A stretch of DNA of 64,000 nucleotides from Rhodanobacter sp. C05 (GTDB taxonomy: Bacteria > Pseudomonadota > Gammaproteobacteria > Xanthomonadales > Rhodanobacteraceae). The stretch covers positions 406,321 through 470,320 of the forward strand of contig NZ_MUNQ01000008.1 of assembly GCF_002001165.1 (NCBI RefSeq), in the 5' to 3' direction. Of the stretch, positions 17,166 to 28,476 are shown one piece after another (positions within the stretch are counted from its first letter, which is position 1; each line of letters begins with the position of its first letter). The notes beneath the pieces are model-generated. The model saw only the letters and a program-made list of their open reading frames with translations. It searched no databases and had not been told where the DNA came from. The translations under genes were made by a program, and so were the position numbers.

Positions 17166-17470
17166 GCAGGACCGTCCGGGCTGAGCAAAAGTGCGCGTCA
17201 CGATACCCCAGCCACCGCCGCCATGGTCGACAGCGGACAGATCCTGATGGCTTTCATCGGAATTGTGCAGTTGCGTCAAGACGCTGTCGTATGGCGCTGC
17301 TAGAGTCCATACGCTGTCGCATGGTCTAGGGGGATCAGGCGGCTGCCCAAGGATGCCTACCGGCATCATTCGCTGTCGGCCTGCCTGCATGAACGGGTGG
17401 TTTGGCGTGCCCGTGCTGCTTACGAGTCGACCTCATCGCGGCATCTGCCGCCTTCGAAGGAGAGATACGC

Positions 17471-18328
17471 GTGCGACGCATTCTATTGATGTTGTCCCTG
17501 GCCCTGGCCTGTGCTGCAGCACGGGCGGCCACGGGAGTTGCGCTGGTTCATGGAACAGGGGATCAGACCGATGCCTACGACAACTACTGGCAGTCGGCCA
17601 TGGTCGAGGGGGTACGTGCAGGTCTGAGCAATCCGCAGAACCTGCTCGTGGTCAATTGCGATTTCACCCAGTACATGTGGGACGACCGGGCCGCCGGCTG
17701 TCTGGCCAGCCAGCTCACCAGCTTCATCCAGACCAACAATATCGACAAGCTCATCGTCATCACGCATTCCGATGGCGGCAACGTGATGCGCTGGATCCTG
17801 TCCAATCCGACCTATGACTCGCGCTACCCGAACATCATCAGCCACATCGTCAAGGTCGATGCGCTGGCGCCTTCGAGTGCCGGTACGCCGCTGGCTGATG
17901 CAGTGATTGCCGGCAACGTGTTCGAGACCGCGCTGGGCTGGCTGCTCGGTGAGCAGAACAACGCCGTGCGCCAGCAGCAGGTTGGCTGGATGGCGACTTA
18001 CAACCAGCAGAACCTGCTTGGTACGGCAGGACGGCCAGCACTGCCGGTGCCGTTCCGGGATGTCGTCGGCACGAACGTGGTGGCCGCGATCTGGAGCAGC
18101 CAGGCCTATTGCGGCGGTTACGCCGACAGCGTCGGCCTGGCGATCACCCAGAGCTGGCTGAGCAGTTGCTCGGACGGATTCATCGACTGCACCAGCTCGT
18201 CCGCGGCAGGCAGTGTGTGGTTCCGTGATACGCAGCAGACCAGCGGCGGCTCCGTGCTGAACCACAACCAGAGCAGGCGCGCCTGCTTCGGGCTGCAATC
18301 CATTCTTGCCAACGACATCAAGGGATGA
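17471..18328 (+). CDS. Secreted alpha/beta-fold hydrolase (lipase-like)
   Basis: The 285-residue protein starts with a signal peptide (RRILLMLSLALACAAARA). ALVHGTGDQTDAYDNYW resembles the oxyanion strand of lipases and VITHSDGGNVMRWI has a nucleophile-elbow Ser, although the first Gly of GxSxG is replaced by Thr (T-H-S-D-G). A downstream D (KVDALAPSSAGTPLADAV) and a His near the end (VLNHNQ) could complete a triad. Six Cys residues suggest disulfides in the periplasm or outside. GTG at 17471 follows GGAGAG. The stop overlaps the next gene's region, so the two are probably coupled. Confidence 0.82.
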   Translation: MRRILLMLSLALACAAARAATGVALVHGTGDQTDAYDNYWQSAMVEGVRAGLSNPQNLLVVNCDFTQYMWDDRAAGCLASQLTSFIQTNNIDKLIVITHSDGGNVMRWILSNPTYDSRYPNIISHIVKVDALAPSSAGTPLADAVIAGNVFETALGWLLGEQNNAVRQQQVGWMATYNQQNLLGTAGRPALPVPFRDVVGTNVVAAIWSSQAYCGGYADSVGLAITQSWLSSCSDGFIDCTSSSAAGSVWFRDTQQTSGGSVLNHNQSRRACFGLQSILANDIKG

Positions 18329-18333
18329 TCGCC

Positions 18334-19587
18334 ATGAAACTACGGATTATCGTCGGCGCCGTCCTGGCCACCTGCACCACCGCGTCCGCGCTTGCCGGCA
18401 CGTTCGCCTTGCTGCCGCCCCAGTCTGGAGACATGGTGCCTTCGCTGTTGTTGACGCGTGCAGCCGCGCCGGTCGGCACAGCGACCATGCCAGCCTCGAA
18501 CCACGTGCATGTGGAACGCAATCCGCTGAGCGTCAGCTGGGCGTTGTCGAACGATGCCCCCCTGCAAGCCCAGCCGCAGCCCTTTGCCCGCGACAGCCGC
18601 GAATACTGGATGGATGTGGCTGCCAGCGATCTGCAGAAAGGTATCCAGCTTCCGCTGAGCGCACCCGGCGCCATCATCCGGCTCAGCTCAAGCGATCACC
18701 TGCAGGGCACACTGCAAGCATCCAGCATGCACATCCAGCTGGGCCAGCAGTCGCTGACCGTCGACCATGCAGCCAACCAGCTTGCCGATACGGCGTCACT
18801 GCAGGCCGCAGGCATGGCTGCTCCGGCCGCATCGATGGTGATAAAGCTCAGACCCGAACTCGGTGCCGGCATCGCCACCTTGCAGGCGCCCGCGGCCAGC
18901 GGGCGCTACGTGGTGCACGTGTTTGAGCCGGAGAGCCCGTATACGGTCACCGCGCTGGCCGACCGCGACGACCTGCTGCTGGGCAACCATGTTCACGTGC
19001 ACGTTGCGATGCATGATGCTGACCAGGCCGTGCCGCTGGTGGCTGCAGGCGGATTCCTGCGCGCACCGGATGGCAGCACCACCCTGCTCGACTTCCAGCG
19101 GCAGACCGACGGCAGCTTCTCGGTCGACGCACAACCCAAGGCCATCTCTTCGACGCCAGGGCTGTGGGAGGTACACAGCTTCACCGTGGGCACGGATGCG
19201 AATGGCCAGGAGGTTCGACGCGATACCACTACGGTATTTGCTGCCGCCGTGCCGGATGCACGTCTTGGCGGCGCTGGCAAAATCACACGTGCGGTCGACC
19301 AGGGTATCGACATCTCGCTTGGTGTGCTGGCGCAGAACCCGAGCCGTTATGCGGTTTCGGCCGTGCTGTACGGACGTGGCGCCAAGGGAGTGATGGTGCC
19401 AGCCGCCTACGCACAATCGGCAGCATGGCTGCCGGCAGGCAACGGTCAGCTGGTACTGCACTACGATCCGGCCAACCTGCGCGGCATCGGCGCTCCTTAC
19501 GAACTGCATGACCTGCGTCTGCAGGATCAAGCGGCGATCGGCCTGCTCGAACGCCGTACGCTGGCGATCCGTTTCATCGCACCGTGA
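18334..19587 (+). CDS. DUF4785-like secreted protein
   Basis: The 417-residue protein has a signal peptide (MKLRIIVGAVLATCTTASALAG). The rest is beta-rich, with repeated immunoglobulin-like stretches (ASGRYVVHVFEPESPYTV, GLWEVHSFTVGTDANG, PYELHDLRLQDQ). It resembles DUF4785 proteins, which are surface or secreted proteins of unknown role. ATG at 18334 has AAGGGAT 9 nt upstream; an in-frame ATG at 18325 overlaps the preceding stop. The tight spacing argues that it works with the secreted hydrolase, perhaps as partner or chaperone. Confidence 0.78.
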   Translation: MKLRIIVGAVLATCTTASALAGTFALLPPQSGDMVPSLLLTRAAAPVGTATMPASNHVHVERNPLSVSWALSNDAPLQAQPQPFARDSREYWMDVAASDLQKGIQLPLSAPGAIIRLSSSDHLQGTLQASSMHIQLGQQSLTVDHAANQLADTASLQAAGMAAPAASMVIKLRPELGAGIATLQAPAASGRYVVHVFEPESPYTVTALADRDDLLLGNHVHVHVAMHDADQAVPLVAAGGFLRAPDGSTTLLDFQRQTDGSFSVDAQPKAISSTPGLWEVHSFTVGTDANGQEVRRDTTTVFAAAVPDARLGGAGKITRAVDQGIDISLGVLAQNPSRYAVSAVLYGRGAKGVMVPAAYAQSAAWLPAGNGQLVLHYDPANLRGIGAPYELHDLRLQDQAAIGLLERRTLAIRFIAP

Positions 19588-19832
19588 CCGCCCTGACCCG
19601 TGCCACGGATGGCATGGGTCACCCACCTGGCCAGTCAGGCTGCTGCAGCGCACTTGTGCTGCAAGTTGCCGGTCGCACAGACTGCCGACGCGGCTTTTCG
19701 CCGGCATGTCCAAGGGGAAAATCCGTGCACACGTTCCTTGCTCCCTGACGTGAGATCACCCGTTTCATGATTGCCGCGTTCGCCACACACGTGGCGAGCG
19801 CCCTTTTCAACAGGATCCTTGAGGAGTCTTCG

Positions 19833-20537
19833 ATGAACATGGGCAAACGCTTGGCCGCCGAATTCTTCGGCACGTTCTGGCTGGTCATGGGTGGCTGCGG
19901 CAGCGCGGTGCTGGCGGCAGCCTTTCCCGAACTCGGCATCGGCTTTGCCGGTGTAGCACTCGCCTTCGGCTTCACCGTGTTGACCATGGTGTACGCGGTC
20001 GGCCATATCTCCGGCGGCCATTTCAACCCGGCAGTGACCGTCGGGCTGTGTGCCGGTGGCCGCTTCCCGGCGAAGGACGTGATTCCGTACATCGTGGCGC
20101 AGGTGGTCGCCGCCATTGCATCGGCGGCCGTGCTGTATGTGATCGCCAGCGGCAAGGCCGGCTTCGACGCCAGCACCAGCGGTTTCGCCTCGAACGGCTA
20201 CGGTGCGCATTCGCCGGGCGGCTATTCGATGTGCGCGGCCATCGTCTGCGAGCTGGTGATGACCGCGTTCTTCCTGATCGTCATCCACGGCGCCACCGAC
20301 AAGCGCGCACCGGCGGGCTTCGCCGGCATCGCGATCGGCCTCACCCTGACCCTGATCCACCTGATCAGCATTCCGGTCACCAACACCTCGGTGAACCCGG
20401 CCCGCTCGACCGGCGTGGCGCTGTTCCAGGGTAGCTGGGCGGTCGAACAGCTGTGGCTGTTCTGGCTGATACCACTGATCGGCGGCGCAGTCGGTGGTCT
20501 GATCTATCGTTACCTGCTGGAAAGCCGCGACGCTTGA
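19833..20537 (+). CDS. aqpZ: Aquaporin Z
   Basis: The 234-residue inner-membrane channel has six helices and the two half-helix signatures HFNPAVT and SVNPARS. The selectivity-filter environment ([21 protein letters not shown]) fits a water-selective AqpZ rather than a glycerol facilitator. ATG at 19833 has GAGGAG 8 nt upstream. It is monocistronic, followed by a GC-rich hairpin. Confidence 0.95.
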   Translation: MNMGKRLAAEFFGTFWLVMGGCGSAVLAAAFPELGIGFAGVALAFGFTVLTMVYAVGHISGGHFNPAVTVGLCAGGRFPAKDVIPYIVAQVVAAIASAAVLYVIASGKAGFDASTSGFASNGYGAHSPGGYSMCAAIVCELVMTAFFLIVIHGATDKRAPAGFAGIAIGLTLTLIHLISIPVTNTSVNPARSTGVALFQGSWAVEQLWLFWLIPLIGGAVGGLIYRYLLESRDA

Positions 20538-20546
20538 TCTCACCCA

Positions 20547-20568
20547 CCCCGCCCGGGAACGGGCGGGG
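20547..20568. terminator. GC-rich hairpin between convergent genes
   Basis: A perfect 9-bp GC stem (20547-20555 with 20560-20568, loop GGAA) lies between aqpZ and the convergent glyoxalase gene. A second palindrome (GGCCGGTT/AACCGGCC) follows at about 20573-20588. Neither has a T-run, so a Rho-independent role is only possible. Confidence 0.5.
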
Positions 20569-20579
20569 TTCAGGCCGGT

Positions 20580-20978
20580 TCAACCGGCCTGGTACAGCTC
20601 GATGGGCAAACCATCCGGATCAGCGAAAAAGGTGAAGCGCCTGCCGGTGTATTCGTCGACCCGCACTGCTTCGCAACTCACCCCGCGCTCGTCCAGCACG
20701 CTCACCACCGCGTCCACATCCGAGACCGCAAACGCCAGGTGACGCAGCCCCTGCGCTTCCGGCCGTGATGGTCGTGGTGGTGGATCGGGAAAGGAAAACA
20801 GTTCCAGTTGCACGCCGGGGCTGACCAGCAAGTCGCATTTCCAGGAATCGCGTGCCTCGCGATAGACCTCACGCACGATCGGCAACTCCAGCGTCTCGCT
20901 GTAGAACGCACGCGAACGCGGATAGTCCGAACAGATCAGCGCAACATGATGGATCGCCGTCAGCAGCGGCTTGCTCAT
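20580..20978 (-). CDS. gloA2: YaeR/GloA2-type VOC metalloprotein
   Basis: The 132-residue protein closely follows E. coli YaeR (GloA2): HHVALICSDYPRSRAFY, EVYREARDSWKCDL, ELFSFPDPPPRPSRPE, GLRHLAFAV and the ending RRFTFFADPDGLPIELYQ. The His and Glu metal ligands of the VOC fold are present. YaeR is a manganese-binding VOC protein of uncertain substrate. ATG at 20978 is the start that gives the conserved N-terminus. The gene is 7 nt downstream of epmA, so ligA-epmA-gloA2 likely form one operon. Confidence 0.9.
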   Translation of the reverse strand: MSKPLLTAIHHVALICSDYPRSRAFYSETLELPIVREVYREARDSWKCDLLVSPGVQLELFSFPDPPPRPSRPEAQGLRHLAFAVSDVDAVVSVLDERGVSCEAVRVDEYTGRRFTFFADPDGLPIELYQAG

Positions 20979-20985
20979 GCCCGAC

Positions 20986-21941
20986 TCATGCCTGGTTGAA
21001 CGGAAACGCGAGCACATTGGCAATCGCATCCGTGCCAGCCAGACACATCAGCAGACGCTCCACGCCAAGCGCCACACCGGCGCAATCGGGCATCGAACCG
21101 AGTACAGGGAGAAGACGCTCGTCGATCGGTATTTCACGCAGCCCACGGTGGCGGCGCACGGCATTGTCGTGCTCGAAGCGTCCGCGTTGCTCGGCTGCAT
21201 CGTTCAATTCGTGATAACCGTTGGCAAGTTCATGGCACCCCAGATACAGCTCGAAGCGCTCGGCCAGTGGCGGCTCGCCGGGACGGATCCTGGCCAGTGC
21301 GCATTGTGTGGCCGGATAGTCGTGGATGACGGTGATGCGGTCGCGCGGGAACGAGGGTTGCAGCTTGTGCGTGATCAGCAGGTCGAGCCAGTCGTCGCGC
21401 TCCAGGCCAGCCGGGTCGATGTTGTATTCGGCGAGTGCCGCGCGCAGTTCGTCGATCGGCGCGTGCAGCGGATCGATGCCGAGTTCATCCAGGAACAGTT
21501 GCCGGTAACTCTCGATCAGCACTTCGGCCCGTCGTCCGACCATCGCCAGCGCAGCCTCGACCAATTCGATGGTCTCCCCCATCACACGGCGGTGATCCCA
21601 GCCGACCCGGTACCACTCCAGCATGCTGAACTCGGGATTGTGCCGCCCGCCGGCTTCGCCGTTGCGGAATACCCGACCGAGCTCGTAGCAATCGCCGACA
21701 CCCGCCGCAAGCAGGCGCTTCAACGGAAACTCTGGTGAGGTACGCAGCCAACGTTCGCGCGCACCGGCATCGACGTGGCCACTGAACGTCGTGCTGAAGC
21801 TCTCGATGTTCGGATCGGTGTTGCCGGCCGTGGACAGGATCGGCGTTTCGACTTCCAGTACCTGACGATCGGCGAAGAACGTCCGGATCAGCGCGTAGAG
21901 CCGCGCACGCAACTGCAGGGAGGCGATCTGATCCATATCCA

Positions 21942-21942
<1 letters not shown>
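20986..21942 (-). CDS. epmA: Elongation factor P lysine lysyltransferase (EpmA/GenX)
   Basis: The 318-residue protein is a class II lysyl-tRNA synthetase paralogue that lacks the anticodon-binding domain. It has motif 2 (GRVFRNGE, HNPEFSMLEWYR) and motif 3 (GVALGVERLLM). It attaches beta-lysine to EF-P to relieve ribosome stalling at polyproline. The ATG overlaps the ligA stop in TGATG, indicating translational coupling. epmB and efp are not in the window. Confidence 0.95.
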
Positions 21943-24416
<2,474 letters not shown>

Positions 24417-24468
24417 TTAGCCTCAGTAATTCCATGCGGGCGGCGTTCAATCACGCCGGGAGGGCAAC

Positions 24469-25101
24469 ATGATCATGCGTATTGCGCGATATCTGGTGGC
24501 CCTGGTTGCTGTCCTTGCCTCCGGCACCGCCCTGGCCAACGGTGGTCCGCTCGGCATCGACCATCGCTGGCATTACGACAACAGCGGCATCTGGAAGCGC
24601 AGCGACCAGAATGTGCTGATGTACGGCACAATTTTCTCCGTGGCCGGTGGCGCGCTGGCGTTCGGCGATCAGGACAAGTTCGGCGATACGCTGTGGCGCT
24701 CGGTCGATGCGTTGGTGATCAGCAGCATCGGCGCGCAGGCGATGAAATACACATTCCAGCGCGAACGTCCCTCGCAAACCAGCAATCCCGACGAGTTTTT
24801 CAAGGGAACCCACGCGCAGAGCTTCCCCAGCGGCGAGGTCACGGCGATTTCCGCCGCCGTGACACCATTCATGGCTGCTTATGGCGATGACCATCCAGCG
24901 GTCTATGCGCTGGCTCTGTTGCCAGCCTATGACGCGGTAGCACGGCTGAAGGTACGTGGTCACTGGCAAAGCGACGTCCTGGTCGGCGCAGCACTAGGTA
25001 CGGGCGTGGGTATGTGGGCTGCGCATCGACAGTCCCCACTGATCCTCGGCTGGTTGCCGGGTGGCTTCCAGGTCGGATTCGTGCATCACTTCAAACCCTG
25101 A
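24469..25101 (+). CDS. PAP2-family phosphatase, secreted or membrane-associated
   Basis: The 210-residue protein has an N-terminal signal peptide (about residues 1-23) and the three PAP2 motifs: K93-x6-R100-P101 (KYTFQRERP), FPSG at 119-122, and R159-x5-H165-x3-D169 (RLKVRGHWQSD). The residue after PSG is Glu123 rather than the catalytic-motif His of PSGH, an unusual substitution. Members dephosphorylate lipid phosphates such as undecaprenyl pyrophosphate or phosphatidate. ATG at 24469 follows GGGAGG. It is divergent from ligA and monocistronic. Confidence 0.87.
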   Translation: MIMRIARYLVALVAVLASGTALANGGPLGIDHRWHYDNSGIWKRSDQNVLMYGTIFSVAGGALAFGDQDKFGDTLWRSVDALVISSIGAQAMKYTFQRERPSQTSNPDEFFKGTHAQSFPSGEVTAISAAVTPFMAAYGDDHPAVYALALLPAYDAVARLKVRGHWQSDVLVGAALGTGVGMWAAHRQSPLILGWLPGGFQVGFVHHFKP

Positions 25102-25112
25102 ACCCGATGGGT

Positions 25113-25523
25113 TCAACGGTGATGGTGCCCCGCCGCTTCCGGCTGATAGCTGATCTCCAGCACGCGCAGCCGACGGTGACGACCGTCCGGGGTCGGCCAG
25201 TCGATCTGCTGGCCGCGCGACAGGCCGAGCAAGGCACTCCCCACTGGCGCGAGGATCGATACGGTGCCGGGCACGCCAGCCGCCGCCGGATAAACCAACG
25301 TCAAAGTCAGCTTCTCGCCATTGCTTTCGTCCTCGAAGGTGACCGTCGAGTTCATTGTCACCGTATGGCCTGGCATCGCCGTCGGCTCGACCACCTCGGC
25401 GCGATCAAGCTCTGCGCGCAACGCGTCGAACTGCGCTGCCTCGATGGCAGGCAAGCGCTCCAGCAACGCCTCAATGCGCTCCAGGTCGATGCGGGAAACC
25501 GTGATCGATGGCTTGCTGCTCAT
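25113..25523 (-). CDS. rnk: Nucleoside diphosphate kinase regulator (GreA/GreB-like)
   Basis: The 136-residue protein has the Rnk layout: a short N-terminal helix, then a GreA/GreB C-terminal-type FKBP domain (GHTVTMNSTVTFEDESNGEKL, LVYP, VSILAPVGSALLGLSRGQQIDW). Rnk binds RNA polymerase near the secondary channel and lacks the cleavage coiled coil of Gre factors. ATG at 25523 (MSSKPS) is favoured by a CAGGAG site upstream. It ends 11 nt from the convergent PAP2 stop. A terminator-like hairpin stands in its leader. Confidence 0.88.
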   Translation of the reverse strand: MSSKPSITVSRIDLERIEALLERLPAIEAAQFDALRAELDRAEVVEPTAMPGHTVTMNSTVTFEDESNGEKLTLTLVYPAAAGVPGTVSILAPVGSALLGLSRGQQIDWPTPDGRHRRLRVLEISYQPEAAGHHHR

Positions 25524-25551
25524 GGCAATTGCTCCTGCACGCGGCTCCTGC

Positions 25552-25600
25552 CGCACAAAAAAACACGCGCCGGGACAAAACCGCCCCGGCGCGCATGGTC
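25552..25600 (-). promoter_or_regulatory. Terminator-like hairpin in the rnk leader (possible attenuator)
   Basis: On the minus strand a GC-rich stem (CGCGCCGGGGCGG with CCCGGCGCG, loop containing GTTTTGT) is followed by seven T, then by a small hairpin GCGGC-AGGA-GCCGC and the rnk ribosome-binding site. No minus-strand gene lies upstream that it would need to terminate, so it may attenuate rnk transcription. That role is inference. Confidence 0.55.
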
Positions 25601-25709
25601 GTCATAACGCTGTCATGGCCTGCTGGGCATGACGGCAAATGAAACAAGCCTGACTCTGCAGATGCCGCATACGAAAAGCAAGCTGTCATAGCAAGTATCA
25701 TCGGCGGCA

Positions 25710-27185
25710 ATGCCTCCCCAAGCCGCCGCGAATCCCCACGCTGCCGCCCCTGCTGACAACACGCCAGCGACGGTTTCAACAGCCCTGTCCGAAGTTTCCA
25801 CGCGCGAACGTTTCCGCGGCCTGCTGTGGCTGGTCGCCGCCGCCTTCTTCATGCAGGCGCTGGATTCCACTGTGGTCAACACCGCCGTGCCGGCGATGGC
25901 CGAAGCTTTGCACGTCACGCCACTGGGCATGCGCACCGCGCTGACCAGTTATGTGCTGACCCTCGCGATTCTCATCCCGGCAAGTCCCTGGCTGTGCGAC
26001 CGTCTCGGCACGCGCCGGGTGTTCGGTATCGCCATCGTGGTGTTCGGCGCCGGCTCGCTGCTGTGTGGCATCGCGCAGACGCTGCCCGAGCTGGTCGCCG
26101 CGCGCGTGTTGCAAGGCATCGGCGGCGCCTCGCTGATGCCGGTAGGCCGCTACGTGCTGGTGCGCAGCATCGCCAAGCGCGAGTTCGTGCGCGCGATGAG
26201 CACGGTGGCCACGTTCGGCCTGCTCGGTTCGGTGCTCGGGCCCTTGCTCGGCGGTGCGCTGGTCGAGTTCACCTCATGGCGGCTGATCTTCCTGATCAAC
26301 GTGCCGGTAGCGATTGCCGGCGTGTGGATGAACCGGCGCGACATGCCTGACTATCGTATGGAACATGCGAACCGTTTCGACATGTTCGGCTTCCTTCTGT
26401 TTGCCTCTGCTTCGGCGTTGTTGCTCACGGCATCCGAACTGGCCGGCAGCAAACCGGTACCGTGGGATAGGCTCGGACTGTACGGCGCGCTCGCACTGCT
26501 GCTGGGCAGCGTCTATGTATGGCACAGCCGGCGTACAGCGCATCCAGTGGCGGATCTCAGCCTGCTGCGCGTGCGCAGCGTGTGGGTGGCGCTGGCTGGT
26601 GGCCTGTTCACCCGGCTTGGCATCTCCGGCATGTTCCTGTTGCTGGTGTTGTTCCTGCAGGTGGGTTGCGGCTGGTCGCCGATGATGGCCGGCCTGATGA
26701 TGGTGCCGCAGGCGCTCGGCTCGATCAGCGCCAAATGGGTGATCAACCGGGCCCTGATCCACTTCGGCTACCGCCGCCTGCTGCTCGGCAATACGCTGAT
26801 GGTGGCGGTGCTGCTGGCCACATTCGCCCTGCTCGGCCCGACCTCGCCAGTGTGGTTGATCGCCGTGTTGACCTTCCTCTATGGCAGTTTCTCGGGGCTG
26901 CAATACACCGCGATGAACACGCTGATCTACAATGACCTGGACATCAAGCATGCCTCGATGGCTTCGTCGATGGCCTCGACTGCGCAATACCTGGCGATGA
27001 GTTTCGGCATCGCGCTGTCCACCCTGCTGATGGAAGCGTTGCTGCAAGGCCATGCCCACGAAGACTACGTCGTCGCATTCCGCTGGACCGTGCTGTTGCT
27101 GGCGGCAATCACCGCCATAGCCAGCCGGGTGTTCAGTCGGTTGCGGCATGATCGCCCGCTGCCTGCCACCGCCACGACCGAATAG
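25710..27185 (+). CDS. MFS multidrug transporter, DHA2 family (MdtD/HsrA-like)
   Basis: The 491-residue protein has about 14 predicted membrane helices. Signatures include FFMQALDSTVVNTAVPAMA in helix 1, DRLGTRRVF between helices 2 and 3, and motif C-like GLLGSVLGPLLGGAL in helix 5, all typical of H+-driven drug exporters. Overall order resembles E. coli MdtD. The N-terminal 30 residues are Ala/Pro-rich and not conserved; a shorter start is possible. Confidence 0.9.
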   Translation: MPPQAAANPHAAAPADNTPATVSTALSEVSTRERFRGLLWLVAAAFFMQALDSTVVNTAVPAMAEALHVTPLGMRTALTSYVLTLAILIPASPWLCDRLGTRRVFGIAIVVFGAGSLLCGIAQTLPELVAARVLQGIGGASLMPVGRYVLVRSIAKREFVRAMSTVATFGLLGSVLGPLLGGALVEFTSWRLIFLINVPVAIAGVWMNRRDMPDYRMEHANRFDMFGFLLFASASALLLTASELAGSKPVPWDRLGLYGALALLLGSVYVWHSRRTAHPVADLSLLRVRSVWVALAGGLFTRLGISGMFLLLVLFLQVGCGWSPMMAGLMMVPQALGSISAKWVINRALIHFGYRRLLLGNTLMVAVLLATFALLGPTSPVWLIAVLTFLYGSFSGLQYTAMNTLIYNDLDIKHASMASSMASTAQYLAMSFGIALSTLLMEALLQGHAHEDYVVAFRWTVLLLAAITAIASRVFSRLRHDRPLPATATTE

Positions 27186-27266
27186 CCGGGTATGTTGAAT
27201 GTGCTGTCACGACCGATCAGCCCGCATGTAGCATGCAGGCTTCTGCCGACAGCCTGAGCGCGCCGC

Positions 27267-28463
27267 ATGCACCACGCCAGCGACATCCTGTTCACCCTGT
27301 TCATCGTGTTCGTCGCTGCACAGATCGGCGGCGAGATCGCGCAACGGCTCAAGCTGCCTGGCGTGGTCGGCGAAATCGCTGCCGGTTGCGTGATCGGCCC
27401 GTCGCTGCTCGGCTGGATCTCACCGGAACAGACCGCCATCGGCACGCCGCTGGATGTACTGGCCGAAATCGGCGTGGTGCTGCTGCTGTTCTCTGTCGGC
27501 CTGGAAACCCGACTGGAGGACCTGAAGAAAGTCGGCAAGGTGGCCTTCCTGGTCGGCGTGCTTGGCGTGCTGGTGCCGTTCGGCATGGGCAGCGTGTGGG
27601 CGCATGGCAGCGGCTTCGACTGGGACAAGTCGCTGTTCGTGGCCGCCGCCTTCGTCGCCACCTCGGCCGGCATCACCGCGCGCGTGTTGCAGGAATTGAA
27701 CGCGCTGCAACGCGTCGAGAGCAAGGTGATCCTCGGCGCCGCGGTGATCGATGACATCCTGGCGATGCTGCTGCTCGGCGTGGTGGTGTCGATGCAGGGT
27801 GGTGGCGGCTTCAACCTTTCACATCTGCTGATGGTGCTGGCTGGTGCGATCGGCTTCATCGCCGTGGTCGGTCTGGGCGGTGCGCAGGTGATGCGCTGGA
27901 ACTCCAGCTGGCTGGAAAAACCGCTGGCCCCGCATTCGCCGTTGATGATCGTGCTGGCGCTGTGCCTCGGGCTGGCCTATCTGTCCACCCTGTTCGGACT
28001 GGCCGCGATCATCGGCGCCTTCCTGGCCGGCATGATCGCCTCGGAAACACGCCAGCAACACACGCTGGAACAGCAGACCATGCCGCTGCTCGCATTGCTC
28101 ACGCCGTTCTTCTTCGTGGTCACCGGCAGCAAGATCGACCTGCACGAACTGGCCAACACCGATGCCCTGTTGATGCTCGCCGCGGTCACCGCGATCGCGA
28201 TCGTTTCCAAGCTGGCCGGCGGCTGGCTCGGTTCGCTCTCGCTGGGCAAGCGCAGCGCCACCATCATCGGTTTCGGCATGGTGCCGCGCGGCGAAGTCGG
28301 CGTGGTGATCGCCAGCCTCGGCCTCGCCGCCGGCGTCTTCAACAACCGTATCTACGCGATCATCGTCGCCATGTCGCTGCTCACCGCGATGGTGACACCG
28401 CCGGTGCTGGCGTGGCTGCTGCGGCGAAGCCCGACCGATGATGCGATGCCAACAGACGAGTGA
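27267..28463 (+). CDS. CPA2 cation:proton antiporter (KefB/Kha1-like membrane domain)
   Basis: The 398-residue protein contains 11-13 membrane helices and CPA2 features: LKLPGVVGEIAAGCVIGPSLLG, LLLFSVGLET, the ion-site ATSAGITAR followed by AAVIDDILAMLLLG (paired Asp), and PRGEVGVVIASLGLA. No C-terminal TrkA-N domain is attached, so it is the membrane-domain-only type. It probably exchanges Na+ or K+ for H+. It overlaps the following PD40 gene's upstream ATG and ends 14 nt before its likely start. Confidence 0.93.
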   Translation: MHHASDILFTLFIVFVAAQIGGEIAQRLKLPGVVGEIAAGCVIGPSLLGWISPEQTAIGTPLDVLAEIGVVLLLFSVGLETRLEDLKKVGKVAFLVGVLGVLVPFGMGSVWAHGSGFDWDKSLFVAAAFVATSAGITARVLQELNALQRVESKVILGAAVIDDILAMLLLGVVVSMQGGGGFNLSHLLMVLAGAIGFIAVVGLGGAQVMRWNSSWLEKPLAPHSPLMIVLALCLGLAYLSTLFGLAAIIGAFLAGMIASETRQQHTLEQQTMPLLALLTPFFFVVTGSKIDLHELANTDALLMLAAVTAIAIVSKLAGGWLGSLSLGKRSATIIGFGMVPRGEVGVVIASLGLAAGVFNNRIYAIIVAMSLLTAMVTPPVLAWLLRRSPTDDAMPTDE

Positions 28464-28476
28464 CGAGGGCAGCGAA

